Source of the DNA: an uncultured SAR86 cluster bacterium
GTDB lineage: Bacteria; Pseudomonadota; Gammaproteobacteria; Magnimaribacterales; D2472
Direction of reading: 5' to 3'
DNA: 52,087 bases
Assembly (NCBI GenBank): GCA_902517425.1
Contig: CABYCI010000004.1
Coordinates: 1 to 52,087 of the forward strand
Positions 21,875 to 31,504 of the stretch are shown one piece after another (the stretch's first letter is position 1; each line of letters begins with the position of its first letter). The position numbers were made by a program, and so were the translations under genes. Below the pieces are notes generated by a model that saw nothing but the letters and a program-made list of their open reading frames with translations, searched no databases and was not told the DNA's origin.

Positions 21875-22759
21875 ATGTCCATTGATAGTGATATTAAAGA
21901 ATATTTAGTTTTTGTTTCACAGGTAAAAAATCTTTCAGAAAATACTACAAAATCATATCAACGAGATCTTAAAAAACTATGTTTATTTCTTGAGAGCCTT
22001 AAGATAACAGATTATACAGACGTAAGTATGGATATCTGTTCTGCATGGATTGGTGATTTGTTTTCACAAAATAATAACCCTAGGAGTATTCAAAGACATT
22101 TATCCTCAGCAAAGGGATTCTTTCGTTTTTTAAAAAAAAATAATCTAATTGCTGCCTCACCATTTGAATTGGTAACAGCTCCAAAGTCTGCGAGCAATTT
22201 GCCTGAAGTATTAACACCAGAAGATGTTGAGCAGCTTTTAAATTTTAAACCAAGTAGCCTTATTGAAATTCGTGATCTAGCAATTGTTGAAATGATGTAT
22301 TCGTCAGGCTTGAGGGTTTCGGAAACAGTCAATATAAACGTTAGTGATTTTGAGGAAGGTATGAGTTTTCTGAGAGTGCTTGGTAAAGGATCTAAGACGA
22401 GATTAGTGCCTATTGGAAGATTTGCTATTTCCGCAATTAATAATTGGTTAGGTGAAAGAGACAAAATAGTTTCCAACACGGATGCTTTATTCTTAAATTC
22501 AAAAGGCACCAGATTAACCGTTAGAAGTGTTCAATTAAGACTAAAAAAAATGGCTTTAAAACAAGGTCTACCTCCTATTCATCCACATATGCTTAGACAT
22601 AGCTTTGCAACGCATATGCTTGAATCAAGTGGTGATTTAAGAACAATACAAGAACTCTTAGGACATAGCTCATTATCAACAACTCAAATATATACAAAGC
22701 TTGATTATCAACATTTGGCAAAAATTTATGATCAAGCTCATCCACGTGCAAAAAAATGA
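21875..22759 (+). CDS. xerC: Tyrosine recombinase XerC
   Basis: [41 protein letters not shown] (R-HxxR-H-Y). Confidence 0.95.
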   Translation: MSIDSDIKEYLVFVSQVKNLSENTTKSYQRDLKKLCLFLESLKITDYTDVSMDICSAWIGDLFSQNNNPRSIQRHLSSAKGFFRFLKKNNLIAASPFELVTAPKSASNLPEVLTPEDVEQLLNFKPSSLIEIRDLAIVEMMYSSGLRVSETVNINVSDFEEGMSFLRVLGKGSKTRLVPIGRFAISAINNWLGERDKIVSNTDALFLNSKGTRLTVRSVQLRLKKMALKQGLPPIHPHMLRHSFATHMLESSGDLRTIQELLGHSSLSTTQIYTKLDYQHLAKIYDQAHPRAKK

Positions 22760-23457
22760 AGAAAATTAAGTTAATTACATTTGATCTTGATGACACCCTT
22801 TGGGATAACGTCCCAACTATTACAAGAGCTGAGATTGATACAAGAAAATGGATTGAAAATAAAGTCGGAAAAATTGAGTGGGGTGACTTTAGTGACTTCC
22901 TTGATCTTAGAGAAATCCTAATAAAAGAAGATCCGATTATTGAATGGGATATAAGTAAGCTACGGAAGGAGATTTTTAGAAAAAAATTAGCTCACATAGA
23001 ACCATTAAGTTTAAGAAACAAGCTTGTGGAAGAAGCTTTTTCTATCTTTATTAATAAAAGACATGAAGTTGAGTTATTTGATGGAGTTGAAGACGCATTA
23101 AAGATTTTATCTAAAAAATATATTCTAGGTGTTCTTACTAACGGTAACGCTGATGTATATAAGTTTAAATTCGGTAAGTATTTTAACTTTGCAATTAGTT
23201 CCTTGGAGGCTAAGAATAGCAAGCCTAATCGAGCTCATTTTGATGTGGCTATGCAGAAAACTAAAGACATAGCATATGATCAAATCCTTCACATTGGAGA
23301 TCATCAAATTAATGACATTCTATTCGCATACAATCTTGGTATAGACACTTTGTGGTTTAATAATAATAATGCCGAGTGGGTTCAAGATTTTGAGAAACCT
23401 CAGGAATTTAATTCGTGGAATTTATTACCTGAAATAATAAAAAATAAATATGAGTGA
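22756..23457 (+). CDS. HAD family hydrolase (YigB-like)
   Basis: [42 protein letters not shown]; adjacent to xerC. Confidence 0.9.
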   Translation: MKKIKLITFDLDDTLWDNVPTITRAEIDTRKWIENKVGKIEWGDFSDFLDLREILIKEDPIIEWDISKLRKEIFRKKLAHIEPLSLRNKLVEEAFSIFINKRHEVELFDGVEDALKILSKKYILGVLTNGNADVYKFKFGKYFNFAISSLEAKNSKPNRAHFDVAMQKTKDIAYDQILHIGDHQINDILFAYNLGIDTLWFNNNNAEWVQDFEKPQEFNSWNLLPEIIKNKYE

Positions 23458-23680
23458 AAAAGATTTATCAAAGGCTTTAAGAAATATCATTGAGAAAGAG
23501 CTTAAGAGTTTGAGCAAGTTATTACCCAAAGACGTTATATCAAATATTGAAAAGAAAATATCTCCACAAATTGAAGAGATTATTGAACAAAGCGGTTATG
23601 TTAAAAAGTCAAAGTACGATAATCTTGAAAGAATAATTGATGATTTAGAGGAAAGGGTTAAGGATTTAGAAAAAGATTAA
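23450..23680 (+). CDS. ubiK: UbiK-like / BMFP domain accessory factor
   Basis: 76 aa with C-terminal coiled coil SKYDNLERIIDDLEERVKDLE. Confidence 0.65.
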   Translation: MSEKDLSKALRNIIEKELKSLSKLLPKDVISNIEKKISPQIEEIIEQSGYVKKSKYDNLERIIDDLEERVKDLEKD

Positions 23681-24264
23681 AGTTGGCTTAGATATGTATC
23701 TATTCTTTCTGCATTCATAATAAAACTAGATTTAAGATTCTGCGAAGCTTCTTTAACTTCACTCATGTTAACTGCATCCCCCACTTGAATAACTCCAATC
23801 ATAGCCATCATTACGTGAGGATCACATTGGTATACATACACACCTTCGGTATCCAAGGTAACGCTAATATCGCTATTTAGAGCGCCAGCCCAAGGTTTAG
23901 CACCTGTCGGCACCATCCCATCAATAGTTACAGAATTATGCGACATATCGGTAGCTTTAAAGTGCACTGTATCTCCCTTGGAAACTTTTATTACAGCCGG
24001 TTCAAATATCATCTGCCCACCCTCACCAGTGTTAAGCATTTTTACAATATGTTCGTTTCCTTCAGAAAGTTCTACTTTTTGAACCTCAATAGGAGCGGCT
24101 GCTACAACCTGACTTGCTTGAGATGAGCTTCCACAGTCTTGTCCCTCTAGACAAACTTGAACAGGAACTAACAATCTATTTTTTACTGCCTCATCATATT
24201 TTTTTCCATTAAAAAGCAACAAGAAGCACAGAGGAAGTATTAGTAAAAATATTTTATTTCTCAT
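23677..24264 (-). CDS. Pseudoazurin/plastocyanin-like cupredoxin, exported
   Basis: SHNSVTIDGMVP and YVYQCDPHVMMAMIGVI (type-1 Cu His..Cys..His..Met); N-terminal signal/anchor; VKNRLLVPVQVCLEGQDCG leader resembles cytochrome c5 proteins. Confidence 0.88.
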   Translation of the reverse strand: MRNKIFLLILPLCFLLLFNGKKYDEAVKNRLLVPVQVCLEGQDCGSSSQASQVVAAAPIEVQKVELSEGNEHIVKMLNTGEGGQMIFEPAVIKVSKGDTVHFKATDMSHNSVTIDGMVPTGAKPWAGALNSDISVTLDTEGVYVYQCDPHVMMAMIGVIQVGDAVNMSEVKEASQNLKSSFIMNAERIDTYLSQL

Positions 24265-24270
24265 AAGTTA

Positions 24271-24894
24271 TTAGGAATTAGATCTTTGAAGATCAACAAC
24301 AAAATCAACAATGTTGAGCATTTCCTCATAAGATCTTTTAGTTTCAATAATATATTTGCCATCTACAACAATCATTGGAGTAGAATCTATCTTTAATTGT
24401 TTGGAATGTTTTGCATCACGATTTATTTTTTGTTTAATCGTAAATGAATTTAAGTATTGTTCTGTCATCTCAGGTGCAACACCAAAATTTTTCAAAAAAT
24501 CTTTAATTCTCTTTGGCGTTTGAAGAAAGTTTCCCTCTTTATGAATTGTTACAAAAACTGCAGAATGAGTCGATGGATCTAATTTTAGTGCATCGATAGT
24601 GTAATAAAGTGCGGCATGTAATTGATGAACTGGGCTCCATGGTACTGGCATTTTTGAAAATTTAATATCGGATCCTTGTTTGGAAGCCCAATCATTAATT
24701 GCAGGTTCAAATGAATAACACCCACCGCATCCATACCAGAATGATTCAGTTACCTCGACTATGCCATCTTTTTTAACAGGCAAAGGATTGTCCACAATTC
24801 TATAATCTAAGCCTAGTCGATACTCCGCATTTATAGATATTGAAAATATCGCTATGAAAAGAATCACAAAATTATTATTTATATATTTCTTCAT
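24271..24894 (-). CDS. dsbA: Thiol:disulfide interchange protein DsbA
   Basis: Signal peptide, ESFWYGCGGCYSFEP (CxxC), STPMIVVDGKY (cis-Pro). Confidence 0.93.
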   Translation of the reverse strand: MKKYINNNFVILFIAIFSISINAEYRLGLDYRIVDNPLPVKKDGIVEVTESFWYGCGGCYSFEPAINDWASKQGSDIKFSKMPVPWSPVHQLHAALYYTIDALKLDPSTHSAVFVTIHKEGNFLQTPKRIKDFLKNFGVAPEMTEQYLNSFTIKQKINRDAKHSKQLKIDSTPMIVVDGKYIIETKRSYEEMLNIVDFVVDLQRSNS

Positions 24895-25556
24895 TGATAT
24901 ACCCCATGCATATAATTAGCTAAAGCTTCTATTTCATAATCCGTTAAATTCTCAGCAATTGATTGCATGATTAAAGAAGACTCTCCAGCATTTCTTTCTT
25001 TTGATCTGTAAGCTTTTAACGAAGATGTTAAGTAACCAATTTGTTGGCCTCCAACAGATGGATATCCAGCAAGACTATTGCCTTGGCCATAAACGCCATG
25101 ACAAGACGTGCAAGCAGGTATTTGCTCTTTCATATTCCCAAATCTATACAATTGAGTGCCTAAAGCAAGCAGTTCTTCATCATTTTTTGCTTGACCACCA
25201 CTAATATTATACTTTGAATAAAAAGCTGCAATATCTAATAAATCTTCATCATTTAGCGTTTGAAGGTAAGGGGTGACAGCCATCATTAAAACATTCATTC
25301 TTTCTCCATCTCTAAAGTATTTTAGTTGTTCATATAAATACTTTTGATTTTGTCCAGCAAGCTTAGGCCAGTCAGTACTAATACTATTACCATCAGCACC
25401 ATGACATGCAGCACATGACTCAACTAGTTGCGATCCTTTATCAGCATCACCAGAAGAAAAAGTTTTAGGCATCTCCATTTTCTTTGACTTATCTTCAGCA
25501 GCATCGCTTAGGCTAGAAAAGCCGACAAGGATAAATAATATTAAAAGATATTTCAT
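24891..25556 (-). CDS. Cytochrome c4 (di-heme)
   Basis: Signal peptide, two CxxCH motifs (CAACH, CTSCH), two-domain c4 layout. Confidence 0.93.
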   Translation of the reverse strand: MKYLLILFILVGFSSLSDAAEDKSKKMEMPKTFSSGDADKGSQLVESCAACHGADGNSISTDWPKLAGQNQKYLYEQLKYFRDGERMNVLMMAVTPYLQTLNDEDLLDIAAFYSKYNISGGQAKNDEELLALGTQLYRFGNMKEQIPACTSCHGVYGQGNSLAGYPSVGGQQIGYLTSSLKAYRSKERNAGESSLIMQSIAENLTDYEIEALANYMHGVYQ

Positions 25557-25645
25557 TAATGATATAAGTGTGTCTTATGGGCAGTATTATATATAAATGC
25601 ACCTTTAAGTTACATAAATATTTACTTTAAAAATTAGATATTAAT

Positions 25646-26704
25646 CTAATTTATTAGAAATTTTTTAACAGCTTCTTTTACTTGATCTTGATAACATTCA
25701 ACCTCTGGGCCCATATGACCACAGTCACCATCAATGCTTAAAATATTGAAGCCAACTTTATTTGCTAGATCATTATTTGGTTGCGGTAAAACCATTAAGT
25801 CTGATGAAAATATTATTGAGAATATATCAATTTTTTGAAGTTTTATTATCTGTTCTTCAGATAATTCTCCATTTTCTCTAATGTCATGAGAAATTAAGGC
25901 ATTATTTTGGCTTTCTCGATTAATAAGGTAGTCTTTGGTATTACCTCTTTTTTGAAGTCTTTGAAACCAATCATCAAATTCTTGGGCTCCAAACTCTCTT
26001 TCGACATACTCAGGTGTCCATAACATCAACCCATCTAATGCTGTTATTATTTCAGTGGCCTTTTGTATTTCTTCTTTACTCTTAAAGTTAGACTCTAAAG
26101 CATTTTTTCTTGCAGCATAAAGAAGCTTGTCATAATTAGTATGCCAAGGAGCACCTTCAATGGGTAAAAATTTAGAGGCGAAATTTGGATATTGCATCAT
26201 CCACTCATAAGTTACGTGACCTCCCATTGAAACACCAACTACTGCATGAACATTCTCAATATTGAATGCTTCAGATAAAAGTCTATATTGCGATCTAACA
26301 ATATCTTTTATAGTGAACTCAGGAAAATCTTCTCCATCCTCTAATGAAGTATTGGAAGGAGAGGAAGAAATACCATTTCCAAATAATTCTAATGCTATAA
26401 CAAAATAATCATCTGTATCAACAATTCCCTCAGGGCCAATATAGTTATATTTGTATAAGCTCTCTGTGGTGCCATTGTGCCAAGTTGGAAAAATTATTAT
26501 ATTAGAAAGATCTGCATTCATTTCCCCCCATACTCTGTAACCAATTTTGCAGTTTTTAATTACTTTATTATTTTCTAATGAGCATGTTCCTAAATTTTTA
26601 ATATATAGGTTACCCCTTTCAGAATTAGTATCTATTTCGAGTGCGTCTATATTGATGGCGGTAAAGCTTAAACAAAGAAAAACTATGTATATTAAATGGT
26701 GCAT
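25646..26704 (-). CDS. Exported alpha/beta hydrolase, homoserine O-acetyltransferase (MetX)-like fold
   Basis: Signal peptide; FPTWHNGTTES, VVGVSMGGHVTYEWM nucleophile elbow, GDCGHMGPEVE catalytic His. Confidence 0.83.
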   Translation of the reverse strand: MHHLIYIVFLCLSFTAINIDALEIDTNSERGNLYIKNLGTCSLENNKVIKNCKIGYRVWGEMNADLSNIIIFPTWHNGTTESLYKYNYIGPEGIVDTDDYFVIALELFGNGISSSPSNTSLEDGEDFPEFTIKDIVRSQYRLLSEAFNIENVHAVVGVSMGGHVTYEWMMQYPNFASKFLPIEGAPWHTNYDKLLYAARKNALESNFKSKEEIQKATEIITALDGLMLWTPEYVEREFGAQEFDDWFQRLQKRGNTKDYLINRESQNNALISHDIRENGELSEEQIIKLQKIDIFSIIFSSDLMVLPQPNNDLANKVGFNILSIDGDCGHMGPEVECYQDQVKEAVKKFLIN

Positions 26705-26762
26705 AAATTTTATTTAGTGATTGTTGTTTATTATTATAAACTTATCAATCTATTAAATAATA

Positions 26763-27344
26763 ATGATGAAAAATATCTTCAAAAATACCGAATTTTTATT
26801 TGGCATTACCAGTTATACAAAATTGCCAGATGATGTTGGCGCTGAGATTCTTCTTGCTGGTAGATCTAATGCTGGAAAATCAAGTGCTCTTAATGTACTA
26901 ACTGATAATCCAAAGCTAGCTAGAATAAGCAAAACACCTGGAAGAACAACAGAAATAAACTTTTTTAAAGTTAATGATAATCTTGTATTGCTTGATCTTC
27001 CTGGCTACGGATATGCAAAGTCTAGTAAAGCAAAGAAAAAAGACTGGGGGCCCTTATTGGGAGAATACTTCCAAAAAAGAAGAGCATTATCAGCAGTAGT
27101 AATATTTATGGATATTCGCCATCCGCTCAAAGAAAGCGATTGGGAAATGATTCATTTATGTAGGAACTATAATGTTCCTTTTATTCCAGCCCTCGCTAAA
27201 AGTGATAAATTATCAAACAACAATATAGCCAAGGCGGTTTCTTTTATCAGAGAAAAAATTCCCGAAGCAAATCCTATTGCTATTTCTTCAAAGGATAAAG
27301 TTGGTTTTGAAAAGCTATCAAAGGCTATAATAGAATTCTGCTAA
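26763..27344 (+). CDS. engB: Ribosome biogenesis GTP-binding protein YsxC/EngB
   Basis: AGRSNAGKSSALN, TPGRTTEINFF, DLPGYGYAK, KSDKL. Confidence 0.96.
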   Translation: MMKNIFKNTEFLFGITSYTKLPDDVGAEILLAGRSNAGKSSALNVLTDNPKLARISKTPGRTTEINFFKVNDNLVLLDLPGYGYAKSSKAKKKDWGPLLGEYFQKRRALSAVVIFMDIRHPLKESDWEMIHLCRNYNVPFIPALAKSDKLSNNNIAKAVSFIREKIPEANPIAISSKDKVGFEKLSKAIIEFC

Positions 27345-27841
27345 TGCTTGAATACCAAAAACAAGACTGTGATCTTACTCTTCAAGAAGGACTGGAATGT
27401 TACTATAAAGCCTTCCCTGAAACTACTGAGATATTTGAAGATAATAAAGACTCCGGAACTCTCTTAAGGGATCATGATTGCACTCATGTCATATTTGGCC
27501 TTAATACATCAATTGAACAAGAATCAATTCTTGATACTTGGGTTGTTTGGGGTAGTAAATGGAAATTGAAGTATATATGGGGATATCAGAGTCTGCCTCA
27601 GATAAAACAATTATATAAAGACCTATATAAAGAGTTTGGGGTTTTGGGTTTTCTAAAAATATTTTGGAAACTTGGAGGAATCAAAAGAAAAATTATGTTT
27701 AGGGCTTTTAAGATGAAGAAGAAATGGCCCTTCAAAATGCCTGAAGAGTATCTCTCAATGAAAATTTCAAATCTAAGGGAAATTCATGGCATTAAAATTC
27801 TTCTCCCTGAAGAATTGCAATATACGCCAATAGAAAGATAG
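27344..27841 (+). CDS. Coq4-like protein (putative ubiquinone biosynthesis)
   Basis: RDHDCTHVIFGLNTSIEQE matches Coq4 HDxxH-x11-E; ATG overlaps the engB stop. Confidence 0.65.
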   Translation: MLEYQKQDCDLTLQEGLECYYKAFPETTEIFEDNKDSGTLLRDHDCTHVIFGLNTSIEQESILDTWVVWGSKWKLKYIWGYQSLPQIKQLYKDLYKEFGVLGFLKIFWKLGGIKRKIMFRAFKMKKKWPFKMPEEYLSMKISNLREIHGIKILLPEELQYTPIER

Positions 27842-27874
27842 GGTGAAAGCAAATATTGCTAATATGATTAGTTA

Positions 27875-28792
27875 ATGAAAAAAGTTCTCTTCCTTCTCTT
27901 TATATTTGTAGCTATTCCAGCTTGTTTATATTTCGCTCTTGATAGAGAGAATATTGATATTAATAAATTTAGATTAAATTCTGGTTATCAAGAAGTTGAT
28001 TTAAGTGAAGGTATTACCTCTTTCAAAGATATTGGAGATAAAAACAACAAAGTTATTGTTCTAGTTCATGGCGCTACTTTTGGATCACTTGCATATGAGG
28101 AATATGTAAATGTCTTTGTTGAAAATAACTATAGAGTAATAACCTATGACCAATATGGCAGGGGTTTTTCCGATAGAGTTCATAGTAACGTAAGTATTGA
28201 ACTTATGGAAAAACAACTTGAAGAGCTAATTGAGCATTGTGAAGTTGAGGACGTAATATTATATGGTGTGTCTTTTGGTGCTGCGGTTGTAGCTAAATAT
28301 GCTGCAAATAATCCAGAAAAAATTAGTTTTATAGGCTACCAAGTTCCGCTTATTAACTCTGCAAATGTTCCTCTATTGTCAGTAGTAAAAATTCCTTTAT
28401 ACGGCGACTTATTAACTAGAGGTTTTTTGGTTCCTGGTGTTTTAAAAAGAATACAAGAATATGAGAATTTAATGAGTAAAAGATTATTAGACCATTACGT
28501 TGGACAATTTCAGGTCAAAGGAACTGAAGATTTTTATAAAAAGTTCTTTTTAGGAAATGCTATGGGTAATAGGCTTAACGATCATAATATTATTGGAAGT
28601 AATTCTATTCCAAGCTATTTTGTCTATGCAGAAGATGATATAGAAATAGATTCGCAACTAGTTGAAGAAGCTATTGAAAACTACAATAATCCAATAGTTA
28701 AAAAGTATTCTGGTGGTCATTTTTTCTCTTCTGGTATAGAAAGAAAGGTAGCTCAGGAATTCATTGATAATATTAAAAATAATATAAATTAA
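27875..28792 (+). CDS. Alpha/beta hydrolase
   Basis: VLVHGATFGSLAYEEY, YDQYGRGFSDR, LYGVSFGAAV, GGHFF. Confidence 0.87.
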   Translation: MKKVLFLLFIFVAIPACLYFALDRENIDINKFRLNSGYQEVDLSEGITSFKDIGDKNNKVIVLVHGATFGSLAYEEYVNVFVENNYRVITYDQYGRGFSDRVHSNVSIELMEKQLEELIEHCEVEDVILYGVSFGAAVVAKYAANNPEKISFIGYQVPLINSANVPLLSVVKIPLYGDLLTRGFLVPGVLKRIQEYENLMSKRLLDHYVGQFQVKGTEDFYKKFFLGNAMGNRLNDHNIIGSNSIPSYFVYAEDDIEIDSQLVEEAIENYNNPIVKKYSGGHFFSSGIERKVAQEFIDNIKNNIN

Positions 28793-28795
28793 CTA

Positions 28796-30391
28796 GTGTA
28801 TTCAAGAAGAACTTTCTTAAAAATTACAGCAGGAATAATTGGCCTGTTTAGTGGCGGGTTCATATTGCGAAACTCTAATAATCAAAAGGTAAATCATATA
28901 CTGGCATCAGCTAGTCATGAAAAGTTAGCACTTTGTGTATCTTTGTCTAAACACACTTCGAGGCTGGAACTTGTGTTGGATAACAAGATTATTATCAAAG
29001 GGGTTCAAACAGATAGAAAAGGAACAAATTGGCAATTCATATCAAATAAACTCCTATCAAATCACTCATATAAACTTCAATTGATGTCAGAAGGTAATTC
29101 TATATATAAGCCGTGGAATCTAAAGACCTTCCCTAGTCCTGGTACCAAAGTTGAGAATGTTTCAATAATGTCTTTCACTTGTGCTGGCGGTCCGGAGGGA
29201 TTTAAAATTTCAGGTAAAGAATTTTTTAAACCTATGAAGTTTAGACAAAAGGTCTTTGATGAAGGGTTGTCTATGAATCCGGATTTTGCAATTTCTATAG
29301 GCGATCACATCTACTGGGATCTTAGAGGGAAGAATCTTCCTCAAGTTGGTCGTAAGAATAAATTAATAAAATTTTTTTTAGGGAGTTATATTAGTCTTGT
29401 TTATGGCTCTTTTAATAGGTCTGGAAATGCGAGTAGTTTAAAAAATGAAAAAGTTCTTAAGAGGATTGGCAATGAACAAATAGCATCTCTTTATGGAACA
29501 AGGTTTAAAAGTACTCCTGTTTTCTTTATTCCTGATGACCATGATTATTTTGAAAATGATGATGCTGAAGAAGAACTTGTGACATTTCCTGCAGATAACT
29601 TTAGTAAAGATATTTTTAAAAAAATGGCGGACTTATTCTATCCACCTTTATTAGATACTCCAGACGGTCAACCAAAAAGAAAAATAGGCAGAATAAGATA
29701 TGGCGATGCCTTTGAGGGATTGATGGCAGATTGTGCAGGTGATATGACTTTAGGCAATAAAAATGCGGTATTAATTTCTAAGCAAAATGAAGAATGGCTC
29801 TTATCAAGAATAGATCAATCAAAAGCGGAAACTTTAGCATTTATTCCTTCTCATCCTTTTGGATATACTGCTGGTAAATGGAGAGAATGGTATCCTGATG
29901 TAGTTGCTGAAGAGGGAGCAAGCGGAACAGTAATTAATGAACTACTATCAGGAAATAAGGGATCTCTTACAACAGAAGTTAATAAGTATCTTTGGCAAGA
30001 AGGTTGGTTTCTTCAACATCAACGTTTAATTAAAGCTATTTCACAAAGAAAGGGCTCAAGATTTGTTTTTTCAGGAGACATACATGCGATTGGAGCTGTA
30101 TCTATAATTAAATCTGGGAAGCTAAAGTTAAAAACTAAACTAAAAACTTTTTTAGTTGGTCCTGTTGGAAGCTCTAGTGCTGGATGGCCATCCTTTGCCA
30201 GAGGTATAACAGCTGAAAATCCTGAGAACTTAGAATGTGAATCAATTTATAAAATTAGAGAGGAAAATGGATTTACATTTTTTAGCATTGATAACAATAA
30301 AGTCTTAGCTGACGTTATTTCATGCGGAGGACACAATCCAGAAAATGAAGAAAATGGAAAAATCTTATCTAGGTATAATTTTTATATATAA
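28796..30391 (+). CDS. PhoD-like metallophosphatase with Tat signal (GTG start)
   Basis: MYSRRTFLKITAGIIGLFSG twin-arginine signal; DFAISIGDHIYWD, FIPDDHDYFENDDA, FVFSGDIHAIG metal-binding motifs. Confidence 0.85.
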   Translation: MYSRRTFLKITAGIIGLFSGGFILRNSNNQKVNHILASASHEKLALCVSLSKHTSRLELVLDNKIIIKGVQTDRKGTNWQFISNKLLSNHSYKLQLMSEGNSIYKPWNLKTFPSPGTKVENVSIMSFTCAGGPEGFKISGKEFFKPMKFRQKVFDEGLSMNPDFAISIGDHIYWDLRGKNLPQVGRKNKLIKFFLGSYISLVYGSFNRSGNASSLKNEKVLKRIGNEQIASLYGTRFKSTPVFFIPDDHDYFENDDAEEELVTFPADNFSKDIFKKMADLFYPPLLDTPDGQPKRKIGRIRYGDAFEGLMADCAGDMTLGNKNAVLISKQNEEWLLSRIDQSKAETLAFIPSHPFGYTAGKWREWYPDVVAEEGASGTVINELLSGNKGSLTTEVNKYLWQEGWFLQHQRLIKAISQRKGSRFVFSGDIHAIGAVSIIKSGKLKLKTKLKTFLVGPVGSSSAGWPSFARGITAENPENLECESIYKIREENGFTFFSIDNNKVLADVISCGGHNPENEENGKILSRYNFYI

Positions 30392-30412
30392 AGTTTCTAA
30401 ATATCCCTTTTT

Positions 30413-31504
30413 TCACAAATAACTTGATATCTGATCAATTACGCTGTTGATATAATCTAGTTGGTCTTTTGACTCCGTATTTTTTGCGGCAAAGCCAAGA
30501 TAATAAGCACCCTTGGTTATGTTGCCTGTATTTATATAAGAAACACCATAATAAAAATTAGTCATGACTAGCAATTTTCTATAATCTGCTCTTTCTTTGC
30601 TGTAAATACTAAACTCTTCTTCTAAATTAATAATTGCATCATATTCCCCAAGATTAAATAATGATGCTATTAAAATTTCGTAAATTATTACGATCATGGT
30701 TTCAGGTATTTTACGCCCATCTTTCAAAAGCTCTTCTTTCAATTTATTGGACCACTCCTTGGATTCTAAATATTTGCCTTGTTGATAATAAGCACTAGCC
30801 ATAATACTCATAAACATATAGTCGAATTCTATATTTTCCTGTGCAATCATTATGGCTCTCTCAAAATTTTTTCCTCTTATAGCCTTTTGAGCTTCATAGA
30901 AATTATTTGCTTTTCTTTGTCTAATTAAAAGATCATCTTCTTCCATAAGAAAAGTAAAACTGTGCAATGCATTAGTTGAACTAATTTTTTTTCCTTCAAA
31001 TTTTGCTGGCTCATATCGTAAATTTTTCGCGAGACGCAAAGCCTCTCTATCGAATACAATGCAGGATTTATATTTAGTAAAAGGGCTTCGCCTATCTCCA
31101 CATTTACTTTTTAATATTTTCGGGTTTAATACTTCTCCATCATCTGAAATGGTATATTCCACAACTACAAAGCCCTCAGTTCCTTTAGCTTGAGCCTTCC
31201 TTGGATACTTTGGAATTACTTTATTTATCTTTTTATATGGTGTGAATTGATCCAAAAAATCATAAGAAGTTAAATTTTTTTTGTTATACAAGAAAAAAAC
31301 TGCATCTTTTGCTTTGTCTGAAATTTTACATTTTGTATATATTTGTTTATCTGATTTCAACCCTTCCTTTTCTATACAATCTAGAAATTCAAGCTTCTCG
31401 TTTTCATAAACCTCTAAAAAATAATTTTCAATATTTTTATTTAATGCGCTTTGTAACGGAAAGGTTATTAATGCTAACAAGCAGAATATTTTAATGTGCT
31501 TCAT
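30413..31504 (-). CDS. Exported TonB C-terminal-domain protein with TPR-like repeats
   Basis: Signal peptide MKHIKIFCLLALITFPLQSA (ATG 31504; track start 31519); IPKYPRKAQAKGTEGFVVVEYTISDDGEVLNPKILKS matches TonB C-terminal domain; helical repeats after. Confidence 0.8.
   Translation of the reverse strand: MKHIKIFCLLALITFPLQSALNKNIENYFLEVYENEKLEFLDCIEKEGLKSDKQIYTKCKISDKAKDAVFFLYNKKNLTSYDFLDQFTPYKKINKVIPKYPRKAQAKGTEGFVVVEYTISDDGEVLNPKILKSKCGDRRSPFTKYKSCIVFDREALRLAKNLRYEPAKFEGKKISSTNALHSFTFLMEEDDLLIRQRKANNFYEAQKAIRGKNFERAIMIAQENIEFDYMFMSIMASAYYQQGKYLESKEWSNKLKEELLKDGRKIPETMIVIIYEILIASLFNLGEYDAIINLEEEFSIYSKERADYRKLLVMTNFYYGVSYINTGNITKGAYYLGFAAKNTESKDQLDYINSVIDQISSYL

Noticed and set aside
22090-22509. 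139-aa minus-strand ORF antisense to xerC
   Set aside because: Entirely within a convincing XerC gene; no recognisable domain.
25632-25651. AATTAGAT-atta-ATCTAATT stem at the end of the MetX-like gene
   Set aside because: Short AT-only stem overlapping the stop codon, no good U-tract; not enough to call a terminator.
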